This document shows, piece after piece, positions 59,984-64,000 of a DNA stretch of 64,000 nt. Location: positions 310,001-374,000 of the forward strand of contig NZ_JAEMNV010000002.1 of assembly GCF_016482825.1 (NCBI RefSeq), read 5' to 3'. A model generated the notes under the pieces. It worked only from the letters and a program-made list of their open reading frames with translations, had not been told where the DNA came from and ran no database searches. Numbering within the stretch: position 1 is the first letter of the stretch; each line of letters begins with the position of its first letter. The DNA comes from Antrihabitans stalagmiti. GTDB taxonomy: Bacteria; Actinomycetota; Actinomycetes; Mycobacteriales; Mycobacteriaceae. A program made the translations under genes and the position numbers.

Positions 59984-60547
59984 GTGTCCCTAATAGATGA
60001 CGTGGTCAGGCGAATACCACAGCCGTATCGGGACATAGCGCTCCGTCACAACGAGCTGATCAAGTTCGCGATCGTCGGCGGTACGACTTTCGTGATCGAC
60101 TCCGGCATCTTCTACACGCTGAAGTTGACGGTGCTCGAGGAGAAGCCGGTCACCGCCAAGATCATCTCCGGTGTCATTGCGGTGATTGCGTCCTACATTC
60201 TCAATCGCGAATGGTCGTTCAAGAACCGCGGTGGCCGCGAGAAACACCACGAAGCCCTACTGTTCTTCCTGGTCAGCGGCGTCGGTGTGGTGCTTGCGTT
60301 CATCCCGCTCTACATCTCGAGCTATGTGTTCGACCTGCGAGTTCCAGACGTCAGTTTGACGGTGGAGAACATCGCCGACTTCGTCAGTGCGTACATCATC
60401 GGCAACCTGATGCAGATGGCATTCCGGTTCTGGGCGATGCGACGGTTCGTCTTCCCCGACGAGTTCGCACGAGGCGGCGTCGCAGGATCGACCGACGTCG
60501 AACCGACTCCCGAGGAAATAGCCGAAGAAGAGTTGGGCCACTCCTAG
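59984..60547 (+). CDS. GtrA family membrane protein
   Basis: A 187-residue protein with four membrane helices starting at FAIVGGTTFVIDSGIFYTL, the GtrA signature. These proteins flip or help transfer lipid-linked sugars; in mycobacteria the homologue Rv3277 is uncharacterised, while Rv3789 acts in arabinan export. GTG 59984. The C-terminus is acidic (PTPEEIAEEEL). It ends 10 bases from the converging histidine kinase. Confidence 0.92.
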   Translation: MSLIDDVVRRIPQPYRDIALRHNELIKFAIVGGTTFVIDSGIFYTLKLTVLEEKPVTAKIISGVIAVIASYILNREWSFKNRGGREKHHEALLFFLVSGVGVVLAFIPLYISSYVFDLRVPDVSLTVENIADFVSAYIIGNLMQMAFRFWAMRRFVFPDEFARGGVAGSTDVEPTPEEIAEEELGHS

Positions 60548-60557
60548 CGAGTCGGGT

Positions 60558-61871
60558 CTAACGCGGTTCGCCGACGGGCTCTCGCTGCGGCTCCACGACG
60601 TTCTCGACGGCGGCGAGGAACAACGCGAACAAGGCAGGGCTACGACGCTGCAGTTCCAATCTGCCGCCGTCCGCCTCGACCAGTGCACGTGCCAACGCGA
60701 GGCCTACTCCGGTCGATCCAGCGCCTGAGAATCCACGGTCGAAGATGTGCGGCGCCAGGTCGTTGCTAACACCACGTCCTTCGTCGGCGACTTCGACACA
60801 CACGCTCGGTTCCCTGTCCCCGACGCCTCGCACCATCCGGACCGAGACCGTGCACACCCCGCCCCCGTGCACCAGTGCGTTGTCGACGAGCACGGAGACC
60901 GCCTCGCGCAGCCTCGAACCCGTCACCGGCGCGCGCAACGCCGCGTCACCGCCGAGCCGCAGCGAGCGTCCTGCATCCTCGAACGGTCGCTGCCATTCGG
61001 CGATGACCGTCGACAGTTCGTCAACGACCGACAACGCGACGCCGCTGACAGCTCCCTCGACTCGCGACGCCCTGACCAGGTCGTCTATCGCGATTGTCAG
61101 GCGGTCCACCTGGGCCATCGCCTCTTCCGCCTCGTCGACGACGGCAGGATCGGGGTGCACGGAGAGTTCGTCGAGCCGCAGCCGGACCGCTGTCAGCCGG
61201 CTCCGCAGCTGGTGCGACACGTCTGCCACGAGAGCGCGTTCACGTTGCAGCCGAATCGCGATTTCGACTGTTGCCGAGTCGAGCACGTCGGACACCCGGT
61301 CGAGCTCCGGAATGCCGTGCCGGCGTGGGTCGGGCCGGAAATCCCCTTCGGCAAGTCGAGCGGCCCGCGCTGCAACGTCGCGCAGCGGATCGGCGAGACG
61401 CCTCGCGGTGATCACGGCAACAGCAGTGCCCGCGGCCATCGAGGCGATGACGACGAGTCCGACCGCCCCGACCGCCTGCTTCTGCCGTTCCCGCATCTCG
61501 TCGGAGGGCACCTCGAGTCGCAACGAGCCGGACGTGCCCATCGACAACGATTCGACCAGCGCGTGTTCGACGGTTCGGGCGCCGATGTCGGCGCGCGATG
61601 CGCTGTCCTGCGGGGTCGGATACACGATGACCAGTAGCCCGCCGTCGGGAACGAGCAACCGCACCGAACTGGTGTCGAGCGGACCGTTGACCATGCCTGC
61701 CTCGCCCTCCTGGGCGATGATCTCGGCCGCGATCCGGTCCAGCCGCGACTGCAGGTCGTTGCGGGTGATGTCTTCGACCCAGAGCCAGGCCGTGTACATC
61801 AGCGGAATGCCGAGGACGAGCGTGGTGAATGTCACCACAGCGAGGATCGACAGCAGTATTCGGCGCCGCAC
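60558..61871 (-). CDS. two-component sensor histidine kinase
   Basis: A 437-residue membrane kinase: helix 1 (about 5-27), extracellular part (about 30-135), helix 2 (about 136-158), HAMP, phosphoacceptor VADVSHQLRSRLTAVRL (about 240) and an ATPase domain with VLVDNALVHGGG and GVGLALARALVE. The phosphoacceptor motif has Gln after His where Glu is more usual; SHQLR is common in this actinobacterial subgroup. GTG 61871, one base from the regulator stop. Signal unknown. Confidence 0.94.
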   Translation of the reverse strand: MRRRILLSILAVVTFTTLVLGIPLMYTAWLWVEDITRNDLQSRLDRIAAEIIAQEGEAGMVNGPLDTSSVRLLVPDGGLLVIVYPTPQDSASRADIGARTVEHALVESLSMGTSGSLRLEVPSDEMRERQKQAVGAVGLVVIASMAAGTAVAVITARRLADPLRDVAARAARLAEGDFRPDPRRHGIPELDRVSDVLDSATVEIAIRLQRERALVADVSHQLRSRLTAVRLRLDELSVHPDPAVVDEAEEAMAQVDRLTIAIDDLVRASRVEGAVSGVALSVVDELSTVIAEWQRPFEDAGRSLRLGGDAALRAPVTGSRLREAVSVLVDNALVHGGGVCTVSVRMVRGVGDREPSVCVEVADEGRGVSNDLAPHIFDRGFSGAGSTGVGLALARALVEADGGRLELQRRSPALFALFLAAVENVVEPQREPVGEPR

Positions 61872-61872
61872 G

Positions 61873-62553
61873 TCAGTCCGTGTTCAGCCGGAACCCGACC
61901 CCGCGGACCGTCGCAATTCTGCGTTCGGCAACCGGACCCTCGTCGCCGATCTTTCGGCGCAACCAGGACATGTGCATGTCGAGCGTTTTCGAACCACGCA
62001 GATCGACGTCACCCCAGACTTCACGGAGGATGGTGTCGCGGGAGACCACCTGACCCGCGCGGTCGAGCAGGACCTTGAGTAGCTCGTACTCCTTGTTGGC
62101 GAGTGCGATCTCGGCACCGTTGCACAGCACGCGGCGCGCGGCGGGTTCCAGTCGGATGCCACCGACCTCGACGACCGCGTCCTCGATCCCGCCACTGCGT
62201 CGCAGCAGCGCGCGCACACGGGCCATAAGTTCGGCGAGGCGGAACGGCTTGCCGACGTAGTCGTCGGCACCGGCATCGAGACCGACGACGAAGTCGACCT
62301 CGTCGGTTCGTGCGGTGAGCATAAGCACCGCAAGGTCGGAGCCGCGGATCCGAACCTGGCGGCACACTTCGAGACCGTCCATACCGGGCAGGCCGAGATC
62401 GAGGATCAGGAGATCGTGAGAGCCTTCGAGAGCAAGCTCGAGTATCTCGGGACCGGTTGCGGCAACGGTGACCGTGTACCCCTCGCGACCGAGCGCGCGG
62501 GAGAGCGGCGCGGCGATAGCCTCGTCGTCTTCGGCCAAAAGAACTGCAGTCAC
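61873..62553 (-). CDS. two-component response regulator (OmpR family)
   Basis: A 226-residue regulator with phosphoacceptor Asp in LLILDLGLPGMDG, the switch Thr/Ser in VLMLTART and a winged-helix C-terminus (VWGDVDLRGSKTLDMHMSWL). It forms an operon with the downstream kinase. The pair lies between GtrA and PH-domain genes, which are adjacent in M. tuberculosis as I recall, so it looks like an insertion. Confidence 0.95.
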   Translation of the reverse strand: MTAVLLAEDDEAIAAPLSRALGREGYTVTVAATGPEILELALEGSHDLLILDLGLPGMDGLEVCRQVRIRGSDLAVLMLTARTDEVDFVVGLDAGADDYVGKPFRLAELMARVRALLRRSGGIEDAVVEVGGIRLEPAARRVLCNGAEIALANKEYELLKVLLDRAGQVVSRDTILREVWGDVDLRGSKTLDMHMSWLRRKIGDEGPVAERRIATVRGVGFRLNTD

Positions 62554-62575
62554 CCGACCAGAGTACGGCGCATCG

Positions 62576-63178
62576 CTACCGGCGGCGCCGATCGTCGCGA
62601 TCGTCGCCGAATTCTCGGCCCGGATCGTCGTCGAAGTCGCGAGAGCGGTCGCGATCGTTGCCCCGGTCCGATCCTCGATAGCTGTTCGAAGCGTCGAAAA
62701 CCTGGTGGTAGAGCAGCGAGTGCACGCTCTCGACCTTGGGGATGTCGTCGAATTCGAGTGGATCCTCCGAGGCCGACCCGATGATCAGCGTTCCGGTACC
62801 GAGCATGCGGTCGAAGAGTCCGTGGCGGAACTGCACGTTGGAGATTCGGCCCATCGGGATGTCGATACCGGTGTGGGTGAGGATGCCGTGCCGAATCAGC
62901 ACACGTCGATCGGTGACGATGAAATGTGTTGTACGCCAACGCAACAGCGGCGGGAGGGTACGCCAGCAAAGGATACCGACCCACGCCACCGCGATCGCGA
63001 TCAAGGCCGCCGTCTGCGCGGTGCCGGTCAGTTCGTTCTGGACGAGGCCGAGCAGGAAGCCCGCGAGCGCAGTCGCGACGATGAAGGTCAGCGCAGGAAG
63101 GAACAGCATCTTCCAGTGCGGATGGCGGTGGAGCAGGAGTTGCTCGTCCCCCGCAAGCGCATCATCGGGATATCCCAT
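62576..63178 (-). CDS. PH-domain (bPH2) membrane protein, Rv3278c-like
   Basis: A 200-residue protein with two membrane helices (about 25-45 and 55-76), then a bacterial PH-like domain (TTHFIVTDRRVLIRHGILTHTG to LIIGSASEDPLEF, about 83-150) and a disordered charged tail rich in Asp and Arg (RGNDRDRSRDFDDDPG). Function unknown; bPH2 proteins often act at the membrane. It is next to birA as in M. tuberculosis. Confidence 0.9.
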   Translation of the reverse strand: MGYPDDALAGDEQLLLHRHPHWKMLFLPALTFIVATALAGFLLGLVQNELTGTAQTAALIAIAVAWVGILCWRTLPPLLRWRTTHFIVTDRRVLIRHGILTHTGIDIPMGRISNVQFRHGLFDRMLGTGTLIIGSASEDPLEFDDIPKVESVHSLLYHQVFDASNSYRGSDRGNDRDRSRDFDDDPGREFGDDRDDRRRR

Positions 63179-63188
63179 GGCCGGGACA

Positions 63189-63986
63189 TTACTCGAGGGG
63201 ACGCAGATGCGTCACATCACCGGCAGACACCGCACGCCCGTCGATGATCAACCGGCCGTTGGCGTCGACATCCGTTGCGGTGCCTTCGATCCGGTCGCCG
63301 CCGGGAAGTTCGGCACGCACCTGCGCACCGATCGTCGCGCAACGCTCGCGGTAGACATCCGCCAACTCGCTCGTCGCCCATCCCGCCGACTCCCACGCGG
63401 TGAATCTGCTTGCAAAATCTCGCAACAACGAGCGGACGAGAGTGGTCCGATCGCTGACCTCCGCACCCGCGAGAACCAGCGACGTCGCCTCGGGGACGGG
63501 TAGTTCGTCCTCGGTGAGCGACACGTTGAGACCGATGCCGACCACAACGGTCGGGTTCTTGCCCGTGGTGCCGACCTCGGCGAGGATGCCGCACAACTTG
63601 CGACCCTCGACGAGAACGTCGTTCGGCCACTTCAATTCGGCAGGCACCTTCGCGACCGAACGGACAGCGTCCGCGACCGCGACGCCGGTCAGCAGCGGTA
63701 GCCAACCCAGGTCGGCGGGCGCGATGCCGGGTAGCCGAACCAGAACCGACAACGCGACCTGCGCCTGCGCCGGACTCACCCAGGTGCGCTGATGGCGGCC
63801 TCGACCGCTCGTCTGAAACTCCGCGACGAGCACACTGCGGTCTGCCTCGGCGTCGGCGGCGCGAGCGAGCAGATCGGCGTTGGTCGAGCCGGTTTCGGCG
63901 ACGACATCGAGCTGCGAGAAGAACGGATCGAGCCCGCGGCGCAGTTCGGTGACGTTGAGCGGCGGACGGTCCAGGTTCGAGTACAT
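63189..63986 (-). CDS. birA: biotin-[acetyl-CoA-carboxylase] ligase
   Basis: A 265-residue enzyme that activates biotin with ATP and transfers it to carrier lysines. The biotin/ATP loop is TSGRGRHQRTWVSPAQ, followed by LKWPNDVLVEGRKLCGILAE. There is no N-terminal helix-turn-helix, so it is a monofunctional class I ligase that does not repress genes. A likely substrate is the biotin-carrier protein at 7.2-7.4 kb. ATG 63986. Confidence 0.96.
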   Translation of the reverse strand: MYSNLDRPPLNVTELRRGLDPFFSQLDVVAETGSTNADLLARAADAEADRSVLVAEFQTSGRGRHQRTWVSPAQAQVALSVLVRLPGIAPADLGWLPLLTGVAVADAVRSVAKVPAELKWPNDVLVEGRKLCGILAEVGTTGKNPTVVVGIGLNVSLTEDELPVPEATSLVLAGAEVSDRTTLVRSLLRDFASRFTAWESAGWATSELADVYRERCATIGAQVRAELPGGDRIEGTATDVDANGRLIIDGRAVSAGDVTHLRPLE

Positions 63987-64000
63987 ACGAACGACCCTAC

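Overview
The window is 64 kb of GC-rich, densely packed chromosome from an actinobacterium of the Mycobacteriales, most likely a Rhodococcus- or Nocardia-like organism. Several markers agree on this: the MtrA-MtrB-LpqB module, WhiB1 and WhiB2, a mycothiol-type SigH/anti-sigma pair, the coenzyme F420 genes fbiA-fbiB, the arabinogalactan-linker rhamnosyltransferase WbbL, the 24-residue actinobacterial ribosomal protein bL37, a second-chromosome-free core gene order, and an alkB-rubA-rubB-alkX alkane operon. From memory, the order follows Mycobacterium tuberculosis from about Rv3218 (next to whiB1) to Rv3279c (birA), with local insertions. I see no insertion sequence, prophage, CRISPR array, rRNA or tRNA.

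Layout. 0.3-5.5 kb: FtsX/ATPase ABC pair, small membrane protein, diacylglycerol-kinase-like protein, whiB1. 5.6-12.4 kb: pdtaS, biotinylated carrier protein, bL37, sigH-rshA with a SigH-type promoter, YbaK deacylase, SRAP protein, aroA, rsgA. 12.4-19.6 kb is a lipid block: two tandem fatty-acid desaturases, their probable ferredoxin reductase, a thiolase, a small conserved protein and a WS/DGAT-family protein; palindromic operator-like sites precede the first desaturase and the reductase. 19.8-30 kb: Rv3235-family protein, secA1, long-form hpf, comF-like gene, then lpqB-mtrB-mtrA-tmk, in which mtrA and mtrB overlap by 4 bases.

30.1-33.2 kb is the clearest insertion relative to the mycobacterial order. 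It holds two divergent membrane-anchored paralogues and a PknB-type Ser/Thr kinase, and all three carry the same extracytoplasmic domain. 33.2-39.8 kb: sahH, the alkane operon, an amino-acid permease and a cation efflux protein. 39.9-55.1 kb: mannose and rhamnose donor and cell-wall genes (manA, tobH-like, manB, manC, wbbL, rmlD, an LCP ligase), interrupted by whiB2 and the translationally chained fbiA-fbiB-Nudix set. 55.2-64 kb: a DUF559 nuclease-like gene, fadE25, a TetR regulator, purE-purK, a GtrA protein, an inserted two-component system, a PH-domain membrane protein and birA.

How it fits together: most genes serve envelope and lipid physiology (arabinogalactan linker, wall ligation, mannose supply, desaturation, acyl transfer, Sec export) and its control (MtrAB, WhiB1/2, SigH, the kinase). 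BirA near the right edge is the expected enzyme for the biotin carrier at 7.2 kb. Starts were chosen by ribosome-binding site, start codon and family alignment from memory; they are inferences where two candidates are given.
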